Positions 24,584 to 33,662 of a stretch of 64,000 nucleotides of DNA are shown here, piece after piece. A program made the translations under genes and the position numbers. The DNA is from Geodermatophilus sp. YIM 151500. GTDB taxonomy: Bacteria; Actinomycetota; Actinomycetes; Mycobacteriales; Geodermatophilaceae. The stretch is taken from assembly GCF_025716945.1 (NCBI RefSeq), contig NZ_JAOVZT010000015.1:18834-82833 (forward strand), written 5' to 3'. The notes below the pieces were generated by a model. It worked only from the letters and a program-made list of their open reading frames with translations, was not told the origin of the DNA and did not search any database. Position 1 is the first letter of the stretch. Each line of letters begins with the position of its first letter.

Positions 24584-27064
24584 TCAGGGAGCCGGGCTGC
24601 ACGACTCCGTCTGCGGTCCGGGGCAGGCGTGGGACGGCGTGGCCGTCGCCGGCTGCTGGTCGGTCGCCGGCTGCTGGTCGGTCGGCTGCCCGTCGGTCGG
24701 CTGCTCGCCCACCGGTGGCTGCGGCTCGACGGGTGGCTGCGGCTCGACGGGTGGCTGCGGCTCGGACGAAGGGTTCGAGTCCGACGTCCGGCCCGGATCC
24801 GAGGTGGGGCCCGGGTCGACCGGCGCACCCGGATCCGAGGACGGAACCGATCCCGGGGAACCCGTTTCCGGCGACCCGCTCGACCCCGACTCCGGGGATC
24901 GCCCCGGGTCCGAGGAGGACGACGGGTCCGGGGTCGAGCCCGAACCCGACGTCGGGCCCGAGTCGGGCGTCCCTCCCGGCGCCGACGATCCGCTGGACCC
25001 CGACGTCGACGATCCGCTGGACCCCGACGTCGACGATCCGCTCGACCCGCCGTCCGACGTCCGGCCGGGCGGCGGCGTCGTGGGGTCGTCGGGGTCGGTG
25101 CCCGTAGCACGCTGCGACGGCTCGTCGTCCGGCTCGTCGTCGAACGCGGGGTCGAACGGGACCACCGCGGCGGTCTGGCGGGCCGCCTCGACCACCTCGG
25201 GGGGAGCGGGACGGTCCTCCCCACCGTCGGTGCCCCGCGGCCGTTCGAGGACGACGGTGAGGTTGTGCTGCACGTCGACGACGACGAAGTTCTGCACGAT
25301 GACGGGTGCCGGGCGCACCACCGCCACCGGTTTCGTCGCCAACGCCGGCCAGGGCTGCCCGACGTAGCGGACCGCGGGTCGGGCGGCGGGTGCGTCGAGC
25401 GGGTTGCCGCAGGAGCACCGCACCCGCGGTGTACCGCGGTCGTCGACGAGCACCGCGGTCCCGGCCTGCAGGACCGACTGGTACGCCTGTGCCCGGCCGC
25501 CCCGGAAGCCGTGGTTGGTGACCGCCGTGTCGGCGCGGAGGACGACCGGCGTGAGACCCGTCACGAAGGGGCGGATCTCGTCCCGCGGGATGCCCTGGGC
25601 GCGCGCCCAGGCCGCGCCCCGGTCCGGGTGCTGCTCGAGGAACGTGGCCAGGCCCTCCTGGTCGCACGCCTCGGCGCCCGATCCGCCGTACAGGCCCGCG
25701 GAGTCGCCGGACACCGGGCGCTCCGACTCGGCTCCTCCGGCTACCGGTGGACCGGCCGCCGATCCGCCGGCCGCCGGGGACGTGCCCGCGGACGGCGACG
25801 GTGTGGCGGGCGTGGCAGCGTCGGCCGGTGGCGGCACGAACGGATCGGCACCGGGCGAGCCCGCCGGCTCGGCCGTGACCGGGACCGGTTCGACGGAGCC
25901 GAGCAGATTCGCCCCGAGGGCCATGGCGCCCGCGGCGACCAGCAGCGCGGCCGCGACGAGCAGCGCACGCGTCCGGCGCCGCCGCCGGTGGCGGGGACGC
26001 GGGGACGAGTCGGGGCCGAGCAGCCACGGCGTCCCGGCGCGTGGGGGCCGGGGCGGCAGGTCGACCGACTGCGTGACCGGGACGGGACCGCCCGCCGCTC
26101 CCGGGGCGACGCCGGTGACCGGGGCGACGCCGGTGACCGGGGCGATGCCGGTGACCGGGGCGACCCCGGTGACCGGGGCGACGCCGGTGACCGGGGCGAC
26201 GCCCGTCACCGCGCCGGTCCCCGGCGCCCAGCCCGACCGGCCGGACAGCGCCGCGGCGGCGGCGAGGGCCATCTCCCCCGCGCTCCCGTACCGGGCACGC
26301 GGGTCCTTGGCCATCCCGCGCACGACGACGTCGTCCAGGGTCGGCGGTACCGACGGCACGAGCAGGGACGGCCGGGGCGGCTCGACGGTGAGGTGGGCGT
26401 ACATCATCGCGGGCAGCTCGTCCGCCCGGAACGGCGGCTGCCCCGTCAGCGCCTCGTGCAGCAGGCAGGCGAGGGAGTACACGTCCACCCGGTGGTCGGT
26501 GGGCCCACCGGTGAGCCGCTCGGGCGCGATGTAGTCCATCGTCCCGACCGTCGTCCCGGTGGTGGTGAAGGACCCGGTGCCGCCGACGGCCGCGGCCACG
26601 CCGAAGTCCGCGAGGTAGCAGTGCAGGCCGGTCCCGTCGCTGCTCAGCAGGACGTTCGACGGCTTGACGTCGCGGTGGAGGAGGCCGGCGGCATGGGCGG
26701 CGTCGAGCGCCGCGGCGACCTGGGTGACGACGTCGACGGCGCGGTCGGCCGGCAGCGGGCCCCGCTCCGCCAGGACCTTCTCGAGGTCGTCGCCCTGGAT
26801 CAGCCGCATGTCGAGGTAGAGCCGGCCGTTGATCTCCCCGAAGTCGTGGATCGGGATGACGTGGGCCTCGGTCAGCTGCGCCGCCCGCTGGCACTCGCCC
26901 AGGAAGCGAGCGCGGAACCGGTCGTCGGCGGCGAACTCGGGCCGCAGCCGTTTCAGGGCGACCGCGCGCCGCCGCACGGTGTCGTAGGCGCGGTGGACCT
27001 CGCCCATGCCGCCACGACCGATGAGCTCGTGGACCTGGTAGGGGCCGAACGACTCGGGAGCCAT
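24584..27064 (-). CDS. Membrane Ser/Thr protein kinase with extracellular DUF6777-like domain
   Basis: 826 aa from an ATG with GAAGG six bases upstream. The PknB-type kinase (7-275) has GRGGMGEV, VALK (Lys38), HRDVKPSN (Asp132), DFGVA and MDYIAPE. Six-residue VTGVAP repeats follow (about 285-321), then one membrane helix (about 366-388). The outer part contains a DUF6777-like domain (LTPVVLRADTAVTNHG to RCSCGNPL) and a long Ser/Gly/Pro/Asp-rich tail with PPVEPQ repeats. It probably senses an envelope signal and phosphorylates the neighbouring FHA transporter; that pairing is inferred from the PknF-Rv1747 precedent. Confidence 0.93.
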   Translation of the reverse strand: MAPESFGPYQVHELIGRGGMGEVHRAYDTVRRRAVALKRLRPEFAADDRFRARFLGECQRAAQLTEAHVIPIHDFGEINGRLYLDMRLIQGDDLEKVLAERGPLPADRAVDVVTQVAAALDAAHAAGLLHRDVKPSNVLLSSDGTGLHCYLADFGVAAAVGGTGSFTTTGTTVGTMDYIAPERLTGGPTDHRVDVYSLACLLHEALTGQPPFRADELPAMMYAHLTVEPPRPSLLVPSVPPTLDDVVVRGMAKDPRARYGSAGEMALAAAAALSGRSGWAPGTGAVTGVAPVTGVAPVTGVAPVTGIAPVTGVAPVTGVAPGAAGGPVPVTQSVDLPPRPPRAGTPWLLGPDSSPRPRHRRRRRTRALLVAAALLVAAGAMALGANLLGSVEPVPVTAEPAGSPGADPFVPPPADAATPATPSPSAGTSPAAGGSAAGPPVAGGAESERPVSGDSAGLYGGSGAEACDQEGLATFLEQHPDRGAAWARAQGIPRDEIRPFVTGLTPVVLRADTAVTNHGFRGGRAQAYQSVLQAGTAVLVDDRGTPRVRCSCGNPLDAPAARPAVRYVGQPWPALATKPVAVVRPAPVIVQNFVVVDVQHNLTVVLERPRGTDGGEDRPAPPEVVEAARQTAAVVPFDPAFDDEPDDEPSQRATGTDPDDPTTPPPGRTSDGGSSGSSTSGSSGSSTSGSSGSSAPGGTPDSGPTSGSGSTPDPSSSSDPGRSPESGSSGSPETGSPGSVPSSDPGAPVDPGPTSDPGRTSDSNPSSEPQPPVEPQPPVEPQPPVGEQPTDGQPTDQQPATDQQPATATPSHACPGPQTESCSPAP
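26102..26212 (-). repeat. 18-bp tandem repeat encoding VTGVAP
   Basis: Six near-identical 18-bp units inside the kinase gene encode the linker between kinase domain and membrane helix; one unit encodes VTGIAP. Confidence 0.85.
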
Positions 27065-27197
27065 GATCATCCTTCGACGGCGGAGGCCGGGCAGGGAGCT
27101 CCGCGGTCGGGTGGGTGGCGGGCACCGTGCCGGCACGGTGCCGCCGTCCGGCACGCGGCTGCCGGTGCCGCCGCCCGTGGGCCGCGACCGGAACGCG

Positions 27198-29492
27198 TCA
27201 CCGCCTGCTCCGGCGACGCAGCGGCTCGTCCCGCCGCAACCCGAGGTGGACGGCCAGCAGCATCACCACGACGAGACCGGTCAGCACGAGGACGTCGGCG
27301 AGCCAGGTGGTCGCGCTGGGCCGCCACAGCGGGTCGTCGACCGGTGGGGTGAGCGTCCCGCCCAGCTCCATCGACACCGAGCCCATGGCGTACGCCCAGC
27401 GCGCGGGCACCGCCCACGACAGCTGGTCGAGCCCCGCGCGGCCGTCGAGCACGAACAGCCCGCCGGACAGCACCAGCTGCAGCATGACCACCATGACCAG
27501 CAGCGGCATGCCGCGGTCGGCGTTGCTGATCAGCGAGGAGATGACCAGGCCGAGCACCATCGAGGCGACCGTGACGGCGGCCACCACCAGCCCGATCTCC
27601 ACCTCGCCCCAGGGCAGCAGGACCGGGTCGCGCGGGCCGGGCCTGCCGAGCATCGAGAGGGCGGCGAAGACTGCCACCTGGAGGAAGGTGACCACGGCGA
27701 GCACCAGCACCTTGGCCGCCAGGTACGCCCCACCGGACAGGCCGATCGCCCGCTCCCGCTGGAAGATGGACCGCTCCTTGACCAGCTCCCGGATCGAGCT
27801 GGCCGTGCCCATGAGCGCGCCGCCGAGCACCAGGACGAGCAGGAGCTGCGCCGGCCTCGGGTCCCCGACCTCCGCGGTCAGCCCCCGCGGGCTCGGTGTC
27901 GCGTGCGCCAGGCCGCTGAGCACGACGGGCAGGAAGGCGAGGAACGCCAGGTAGGTCCGGTCGGCCAGCAGCACGTCGAGGGTCCGCCGGGCGACCACGC
28001 CGAACTGCACCAGGCCGGCGCCGCTGCGCACCGGGCCGGCCGGCCAGGACCGGTCCCGCGAGCGGCCCGGGAGCGGGGACACCAGCCCGGCGCGGGGGCG
28101 GCTGCGCCAGTCGACGAGGGGGTCGTCCTCCAGCCGCAGGAACACGTCGGCGAAGGTCGCCACGCCGAAGTACCCGAGCGCCTCGCCGGGCGGCCCGTCG
28201 TAGGCGACCCGACCGCCCCGGGCGAGGATGACGAGCCGATCGCACGCGTCCAGGTTGAGGACGCTGTGGGTGACGACGACGACGGTCTGCCCCCGGTCCG
28301 CGAGCCCGCGCAGCGTCCGCATGACCTGCTTGTCCAGGCCGGGATCCAGCCCCGAGGTCGGTTCGTCGAGGAACAGCAGGGACGGCCTGGTGAGCAGCTC
28401 GAGCGCCACGCTGGTCCGCTTGCGCTGCCCGCCGGACAGGCTGCTGATCCGCTGGGAGGCCTGGTCCGCCAGCCCGAGCTCGCCGAGCACCTCGGCGATG
28501 CGCCGCTCGCGGTCCTCCCGCGGGACGTCGGTGGAGAAGCGCAGGCGCGCCGCGTGGGACAGCGCGCGGGACACGGTGAGCTGCGGGTGCAGGATGTCGT
28601 CCTGCGGCACGACGCCGATGCGGTGGCGCAGCTCGTCGTAGTCGCCGTACAGGTCGCGCCCGCCGTAGCGGACGACGCCGTCGTCCGCCGGCCGGGTGCC
28701 GGCCAGTGCGGCCAGCAGCGTGGACTTGCCCGCACCGCTCGGGCCGAGGACGGCGACGAGGCTGCTGCCGGGGATGCGCAGGTCGACGCCGTCGAGCAGC
28801 CGCCTGCCCTGCCGGGTGACGACCAGGCCCTCGGCCTCGATGTCGACGTCCCCCTGGTCGCGGTACTCCAGCAACCGGTCCCCGCGCAGCTGCAGCAGGG
28901 CGGGGCCGACGCCGATCACGTCGCCCTCGGCGACGTCCCCGCTGTCGACGCGACGTCCGTTGAGGTGCGTGCCGTTCGTGCTGCCCAGATCGCGCAGGTG
29001 CCAGCCGCGCGGTGTCCGCTCCACGACGGCGTGGTGCCGCGAGACCAGCAGGTCGTCGACGACGACGTCGTTGCCGGCCAGGCGCCCGATGCTGATCTGC
29101 GAGCCGGAGACGGAGTGCTGGCCGGTCCTCCGGGCGTGCGTGGGCGACGCCCCGCCCGGGCCGCTCGCGCCGGCGATCGGCGTGAGCGTCATCCGGACGC
29201 CGTGCACCGGGTGCCCGAGCTCGACCGAGGTGGGCGTGGTGACGAGGACCTGCGCCGACCGCTGCCCGTCGATGAACACGCCGTTGCGGCTGTGGTCGGT
29301 GAGCAGCCACCCCCCGGCGGCCGGCCCGACGGAGGCGTGGCGGCGGGACACCAGCCCGTGGTCGACGTGGACCTCGGCGTCGACGTCCCGACCGATGGTG
29401 AGCGACCCGCCCGGCGGGACCACCCAGGATCGGCCGCCGAGACGCACCACGAGGGGCACGGACGCGTCGCGCGCCATCGTCCCCTGGTCCAT
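27198..29492 (-). CDS. FHA-FHA-ABC transporter, ATPase fused to permease (Rv1747-like)
   Basis: 764 aa with a GGGAG site before the ATG. Two FHA domains (about 24-100 and 130-205) keep the phosphothreonine-binding residues (SRRH and SRHH, then RNG and STNG). The ABC domain has Walker A GPSGAGKST (250-258), signature LSGGQ (352-356) and Walker B LLFLDEP. An ABC2-type membrane domain with about six helices follows. The domain order is that of M. tuberculosis Rv1747, a lipooligosaccharide exporter controlled by kinase PknF, whose gene is next door as a kinase gene is here. The substrate is not determined. Confidence 0.93.
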   Translation of the reverse strand: MDQGTMARDASVPLVVRLGGRSWVVPPGGSLTIGRDVDAEVHVDHGLVSRRHASVGPAAGGWLLTDHSRNGVFIDGQRSAQVLVTTPTSVELGHPVHGVRMTLTPIAGASGPGGASPTHARRTGQHSVSGSQISIGRLAGNDVVVDDLLVSRHHAVVERTPRGWHLRDLGSTNGTHLNGRRVDSGDVAEGDVIGVGPALLQLRGDRLLEYRDQGDVDIEAEGLVVTRQGRRLLDGVDLRIPGSSLVAVLGPSGAGKSTLLAALAGTRPADDGVVRYGGRDLYGDYDELRHRIGVVPQDDILHPQLTVSRALSHAARLRFSTDVPREDRERRIAEVLGELGLADQASQRISSLSGGQRKRTSVALELLTRPSLLFLDEPTSGLDPGLDKQVMRTLRGLADRGQTVVVVTHSVLNLDACDRLVILARGGRVAYDGPPGEALGYFGVATFADVFLRLEDDPLVDWRSRPRAGLVSPLPGRSRDRSWPAGPVRSGAGLVQFGVVARRTLDVLLADRTYLAFLAFLPVVLSGLAHATPSPRGLTAEVGDPRPAQLLLVLVLGGALMGTASSIRELVKERSIFQRERAIGLSGGAYLAAKVLVLAVVTFLQVAVFAALSMLGRPGPRDPVLLPWGEVEIGLVVAAVTVASMVLGLVISSLISNADRGMPLLVMVVMLQLVLSGGLFVLDGRAGLDQLSWAVPARWAYAMGSVSMELGGTLTPPVDDPLWRPSATTWLADVLVLTGLVVVMLLAVHLGLRRDEPLRRRSRR

Positions 29493-29878
29493 GCCGGCTC
29501 CCGTGTCCGTCCCCGCTGGCAGTCACCGGACGGCCCGCCGCCGTGCCACGGGCGACGGGTCCGGGAGCGGGCCCGTGTGCCTCCCCGTGGCACCGCACGC
29601 CCCGACATGCCCGACCGAAGGCGGGAGCATCGTCGCTCCGGTGCCGCGGGTCGATGGCCCCGTGCGCCGGATCGCTGGAACGCCCGGTGCGTCCCTACAC
29701 CCGGTGACCGGAACGCGCACGTTCCGGAGTGCCGGGCGCTCCCTCCCCCACCCGGGGAGGCGCGTACCCCGCCGGAGGGTGGGGCGGATCCACCCCTGGG
29801 GTGCCTGGATGCGGCCGGTCGCGCGACCCGACGCTCCCCGGGTCGGTGCTCGACCGACCCGAGGAGAGGACGAACACG
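29493..29878. other. 386-bp gap upstream of the secreted peptidase
   Basis: No gene seen. It holds one clear palindrome (29708-29727) and must contain the promoters of the divergent FHA-ABC and peptidase genes, none of which is recognisable by consensus. Confidence 0.6.
29708..29727. promoter_or_regulatory. 20-bp palindrome upstream of the peptidase gene
   Basis: CCGGAACG, CGCA, CGTTCCGG: perfect 8-bp arms, 4-bp centre, 151 bp before the peptidase start. A candidate operator for a dimeric regulator. Confidence 0.5.
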
Positions 29879-30724
29879 ATGCAGTCCCCCACGCACCCCG
29901 GCCTCCGGGCCGTGCTCGTGACCGCCGCCGTCGCCGCAGGCCTGACCGTCCTGCCCGGCACGGCCGCCCCGGCTGCCGCCGCGACCGCGGACCCGGCGAC
30001 CGCGGACCCGGCGGCCGCGGACCCGGCGACCGCGGACCTGGCGACCGCGGACCCGGCGGCCACGGCCGGCACCGCCCGGGATGCCACCGCCGCCAGCGCC
30101 GCGCGGGCGGGGTCGATGTGGGACTTCCTGCAGACGCAGCTGCTCGACGTGCACGAGTACTGGTCGCGGTTCCAGGGCGCAGCGGGCGGCCCGGCGACCT
30201 CCGTGGACTACGTCTTCCCCGTGCCGGGCGAGGTCTTCCCGACCAGCTGCGGCCCCTCGGACGACAACTCGATGTTCTACTGCCCGGCGGACGACCTCGT
30301 CGTCTTCTCCCAGGACGTCGCCATCCGGCTGTGGAACGGGGAGTACCAGGTGAACCCCGACGACCACGCGGGCAAGGTCGCCGGCGACTTCGCCGTGGCC
30401 CTGATGGTCGCGCACGAGTACGCGCACAACGTCCAGTGGGAGATCGGCCTCGGGACCGATCCCGCGGAGTTCCCGCTCATCGCCCTCGAGCTGCACGCCG
30501 ACTGCTGGGCCGGCGTGTGGATGAACGACAGCTATTACGCCGGCCAGCTGCAGGGCACGGACGTCGAGGAGGCCGTCGCCACGATGGAGCGGCTCGGCGA
30601 CTACGAAGTCGGGAACCCGACGACCCACGGCACACCGGCGCAGCGGGCCGCCGCGTTCCTCCACGGTTACGACTCCGGGGAACCGGTCGCCTGCGACGCC
30701 GTCCTGACCCACTCCTGGCTGTAG
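29879..30724 (+). CDS. Secreted neutral zinc metallopeptidase (YpfJ-like)
   Basis: 281 aa from an ATG with GAGGAGAGG upstream. A signal peptide (GLRAVLVTAAVAAGLTVLPG then AAPAAAA) precedes an Ala/Asp/Pro/Thr-rich stretch of five-residue ADPAT-like repeats (about 38-62), then the peptidase domain. HEYAHNVQ is the HExxH zinc motif, and ELHADCWAGVW gives the third ligand region. Paired cysteines (TSCG and FYCP) fit export. The substrate is unknown. Confidence 0.88.
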   Translation: MQSPTHPGLRAVLVTAAVAAGLTVLPGTAAPAAAATADPATADPAAADPATADLATADPAATAGTARDATAASAARAGSMWDFLQTQLLDVHEYWSRFQGAAGGPATSVDYVFPVPGEVFPTSCGPSDDNSMFYCPADDLVVFSQDVAIRLWNGEYQVNPDDHAGKVAGDFAVALMVAHEYAHNVQWEIGLGTDPAEFPLIALELHADCWAGVWMNDSYYAGQLQGTDVEEAVATMERLGDYEVGNPTTHGTPAQRAAAFLHGYDSGEPVACDAVLTHSWL

Positions 30725-30853
30725 TCCTCGTCCCCCCGGCGGTGGCTCCCCCGGTTCCGCGGGGCTCCCGCCGTCCCTTCCCCGCCTCACCCCCGGGGGT
30801 GGAACCCGGGGACCGGGGTCGGGAACCGGTGTGGACCTGTCGATGCCCCTGGG

Positions 30854-31186
30854 GTGACGACGCCATCCCCGCCGGGCCGCGCGCTGCCGGAGGTGCTGCT
30901 CCGGGTCGCCGCCGTCCTCCGGCTGCCCGTGGACCGCGACGCCGTCCCGGTCGACCCGGCACCCGTGCCGCCCGGCTGGGAGCGGCAGGACTTCGACGCC
31001 GACCGCGACCGCGACCTCGACCCGCTCGAGTGGCTGGGCTTCCGGCCCGCGCCGCGCCTCGACCGGCCGCGGCTGTCCTGGTCCCGCCCGGCACGCTGGC
31101 CGGCCGGGGAACCGGCGGAGGCGCCCGGGGAGCCGGCCGACCCGCCGGCCGGCGAGCGCCCCGGTGGGCCGGCCGTTCCAGGATGA
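30854..31186 (+). CDS. Hypothetical small acidic/Pro-rich protein
   Basis: 110 aa from a GTG. I do not recognise it. The middle, PGWERQDFDADRDRDLDPLEWL, is rich in Asp and aromatic residues and the last 40 residues are Pro/Gly-rich. Codon use fits the neighbours. It lies between the peptidase and rdgB on the opposite strand to rdgB. It may be a non-coding open frame. Confidence 0.45.
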   Translation: MTTPSPPGRALPEVLLRVAAVLRLPVDRDAVPVDPAPVPPGWERQDFDADRDRDLDPLEWLGFRPAPRLDRPRLSWSRPARWPAGEPAEAPGEPADPPAGERPGGPAVPG

Positions 31187-31204
31187 GGCGTCGTCGGGTG
31201 GTGC

Positions 31205-31828
31205 TCAGCCGGCCGCGAGCGTCGCGGCGACCACCGGGACGAGCGCCGCGAAGGCCTGGCCGCGGTGACTGCGCGCGTCCTTCTCCGCGGGGTCCAGCTC
31301 GGCCGACGTGACGGTCAGCCCCTCGGGCACGAACACCGGGTCGTAGCCGAACCCGTTGGATCCGCGCTTCTCGCGGATGACCCGGCCGCGCCAGGCCCGC
31401 TCGACGACCTGCTCGACCCCGCCGGGGGTGACCAGGGCGGCCGCGCAGACGAAGGCCGCGCCCCGCCGCTCGTCGGGCACGTCGGCGAGCTGGCCGAGCA
31501 GCAGCGCGGTGTTGGCGTCGTCGTCCCCGTGCCGCCCCGACCAGCGGGCCGACAGCACGCCCGGCATGCCGTTGAGCGCGTCGACGGCGATCCCCGAGTC
31601 GTCGGCCACCGCCGGCAGGCCGGTGGCCCGCGCCCCGTCGCGGGCCTTGAGCAACGCGTTCTCGGCGAAGGTCGCACCGGTCTCCGGCGTCTCGGGGAAC
31701 GGCTCGACCGCGTCGAGCCCCACCACCTGCACGCCGGGGACGGCGCCGTCGAGCAGCCGCTGCAGCTCGGCCAGCTTGCCGCGGTTGCGCGTGGCCAGCA
31801 GCAACCGGACCGGTGCCGCGCTGCTCAT
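31205..31828 (-). CDS. rdgB: Non-canonical purine NTP pyrophosphatase (XTP/dITP)
   Basis: 207 aa. Hydrolyses ITP, XTP and dITP so that damaged purines stay out of nucleic acids. [13 protein letters not shown] is the N-terminal signature, [14 protein letters not shown] the metal-binding helix, [14 protein letters not shown] the second signature, and [12 protein letters not shown] and SHRGQAF the late motifs. It overlaps rph by 4 bp (ATGA), the usual actinobacterial rph-rdgB pair. Confidence 0.96.
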   Translation of the reverse strand: MSSAAPVRLLLATRNRGKLAELQRLLDGAVPGVQVVGLDAVEPFPETPETGATFAENALLKARDGARATGLPAVADDSGIAVDALNGMPGVLSARWSGRHGDDDANTALLLGQLADVPDERRGAAFVCAAALVTPGGVEQVVERAWRGRVIREKRGSNGFGYDPVFVPEGLTVTSAELDPAEKDARSHRGQAFAALVPVVAATLAAG

Positions 31829-32547
31829 CGGGCCAGCGCCTCCTGCTGGCGGCGGGTGAGGTCCGCGCACCCGGCGACGGCGAGGTCGAGCAGGGCGTCC
31901 AGGGTCGGGCGGTCGAACACGGCGGCCTCCGCGGTGCCCTGGACCTCGACGAACCCGCCCTCGCCGGTGCAGACGACGTTCATGTCGCTGTGCGCCCGCA
32001 CGTCCTCCTCGTAGGCCAGGTCGAGGCGCGGCTCGCCGTCGATGACGCCGACGCTCACCGCGGCGACCGACTGCACCAGCGCCGTGGGCCGGGCCAGCTT
32101 CTTCCGCTCGCCGAGCCACGCGACGGCGTCGGCCAGCGCCACGTAGGCGCCGGTGATGGCCGCCGTCCGGGTGCCGCCGTCGGCCTGCAGCACGTCGCAG
32201 TCGATGGCGACGCTGTTCTCCCCGAGCGCCGCCAGGTCGATCGAGGCGCGCAGCGAGCGGCCGATGAGCCGGCTGATCTCGTGCGTGCGTCCGCCGATGC
32301 GGCCCCGGACCGACTCGCGGTCGCTGCGCGTGTGCGTGGCGCGGGGCAGCATGGCGTACTCCGCGGTGACCCAGCCCAGGCCCGAGCCCTTGCGCCACCG
32401 CGGGACGCCGTCGGTCACGCTGGCCGCGCAGAGCACGCGCGTACGGCCGAATTCGACGAGCACCGAGCCCTCGGCGTGGTCGAGCCAGTGGCGGGTGATG
32501 GTCACGGGGCGCAGTTCGTCGGCGGCGCGGCCGTCGGGTCGGGTCAC
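31825..32547 (-). CDS. rph: Ribonuclease PH
   Basis: 240 aa from the GTG at 32547, which gives the classic opening [18 protein letters not shown]. An ATG two codons earlier would sit only two bases from the -10 and is less likely. A phosphorolytic 3'-to-5' exoribonuclease that trims tRNA 3' ends. Motifs are [38 protein letters not shown] and [18 protein letters not shown]. First gene of the rph-rdgB operon. Confidence 0.96.
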   Translation of the reverse strand: MTRPDGRAADELRPVTITRHWLDHAEGSVLVEFGRTRVLCAASVTDGVPRWRKGSGLGWVTAEYAMLPRATHTRSDRESVRGRIGGRTHEISRLIGRSLRASIDLAALGENSVAIDCDVLQADGGTRTAAITGAYVALADAVAWLGERKKLARPTALVQSVAAVSVGVIDGEPRLDLAYEEDVRAHSDMNVVCTGEGGFVEVQGTAEAAVFDRPTLDALLDLAVAGCADLTRRQQEALAR

Positions 32548-32555
32548 GGGCATCG

Positions 32556-32561
32556 AGGCTA
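32556..32561 (-). promoter_or_regulatory. Leaderless -10 of rph
   Basis: TAGCCT on the minus strand, eight bases before the GTG at 32547. It decides the rph start. Confidence 0.65.
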
Positions 32562-32621
32562 TCCGCGGTGCAGGTGCCCGCTGGAGTGCGACCCCGGTGC
32601 GGCCCGGCGAGGATCGCGGGC

Positions 32622-33026
32622 ATGCGATCGGAACTCCGAGCCGTCCGCACCGGCGGCGCGCCGGCGGTGGTGGACCTGACCGACGAGTGCGCCGAGTTCG
32701 TCCGCTCCGACGGCGACGGCCTGCTGCAGGTGTTCGTGCCGCACGCGACCGCGGGCATCGCCATCCTGGAGACGGGGTCGGGGAGCGACGACGACCTGCT
32801 GGCCCGGCTCGACGAGCTGCTGCCCCGCGACGACCGCTGGCGGCACCGGCACGGCAGTCCCGGGCACGGCCGCGACCACGTGGTGCCCGCGTTCCTGCCG
32901 CCGCACGCCAGCGTCCCGGTGCTCGAGGGCCGCCTCATGCTCGGCACCTGGCAGCGCATCTGCCTGGTGGACACCAACGCGGACAACCCGCAGCGGCAGG
33001 TGCGCCTGTCGTTCCTGCCCGGGTGA
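32622..33026 (+). CDS. YjbQ-family protein (secondary thiamine-phosphate synthase type)
   Basis: 134 aa. [14 protein letters not shown] and the late [24 protein letters not shown] are the UPF0047 signature. E. coli YjbQ has weak thiamine-phosphate synthase activity, but the true role is unclear. The ATG at 32622 has a GAGGA site; an in-frame ATG 18 codons earlier adds no conserved residues. First of five genes that interrupt the Rv1330c-Rv1341-like order. Confidence 0.88.
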   Translation: MRSELRAVRTGGAPAVVDLTDECAEFVRSDGDGLLQVFVPHATAGIAILETGSGSDDDLLARLDELLPRDDRWRHRHGSPGHGRDHVVPAFLPPHASVPVLEGRLMLGTWQRICLVDTNADNPQRQVRLSFLPG

Positions 33027-33145
33027 GGGACCCTGGGCGGGTGACGGGCGGGCCTGGGCCGGTGACGGGGCGGGCCCGGCCGGGTGACCGCCGGCGCGGC
33101 GCACCCCCCGCGCACCGGACGGACGCGCACGGCAGGATGCCGGGT

Positions 33146-33643
33146 ATGAGCGAGACCGACAGCGGGACGACGGCCGCCGTCCGCCTCTCCCCCGGCGACC
33201 CGGCCCCGGATTTCACCCTGCCCGACGCCGACGGCAACGCGGTCTCCCTCGCCGACCACCGCGGACGCCGGGTGATCGTCTACTGCTACCCCGCCGCGCT
33301 GACCCCCGGCTGCACCACGCAGGCGGTCGACTTCACCTCCGCCGCCGGGGAGCTCGCCGAGGCGGGGCTGGACATCATCGGCATCTCGCCGGACCCGCCG
33401 GAGAAGCTGCTGCGCTTCCGCGAGCAGGAGGGTCTCGGCATCACGCTGGTCTCCGACGTCGACAAGCAGGTGCTGCAGGCGTACGGCGCCTACGGACCGA
33501 AGAAGCTGTACGGCAAGGAGGTCGTCGGCGTGATCCGCTCGACCTTCGTGGTCGACGCCGAGGGCCGCATCGAGCGCGCCGCCTACAACGTCAGGGCGAC
33601 CGGGCACGTGGCCAAGCTGCGCAAGGACCTCGGCCTGGCCTGA
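33146..33643 (+). CDS. bcp: Peroxiredoxin of the Bcp/PrxQ type with altered cysteines
   Basis: 165 aa; an ATG three codons earlier is also possible. YPAALTPGCTTQAVDF contains the peroxidatic Cys in the TPGCT motif. Most Bcp proteins have a resolving Cys five residues later (QACDF); here it is Val. An unusual Cys stands eight residues before the motif's Pro-Gly-Cys (IVYCYP), where Phe is usual. The C-terminal part (RSTFVVDAEGRI and YNVRATGHVAKLRKDL) is typical. It reduces hydroperoxides; the disulfide route must differ. Confidence 0.92.
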   Translation: MSETDSGTTAAVRLSPGDPAPDFTLPDADGNAVSLADHRGRRVIVYCYPAALTPGCTTQAVDFTSAAGELAEAGLDIIGISPDPPEKLLRFREQEGLGITLVSDVDKQVLQAYGAYGPKKLYGKEVVGVIRSTFVVDAEGRIERAAYNVRATGHVAKLRKDLGLA

Positions 33644-33662
33644 CCGTGCCCACCGGCGGTCG

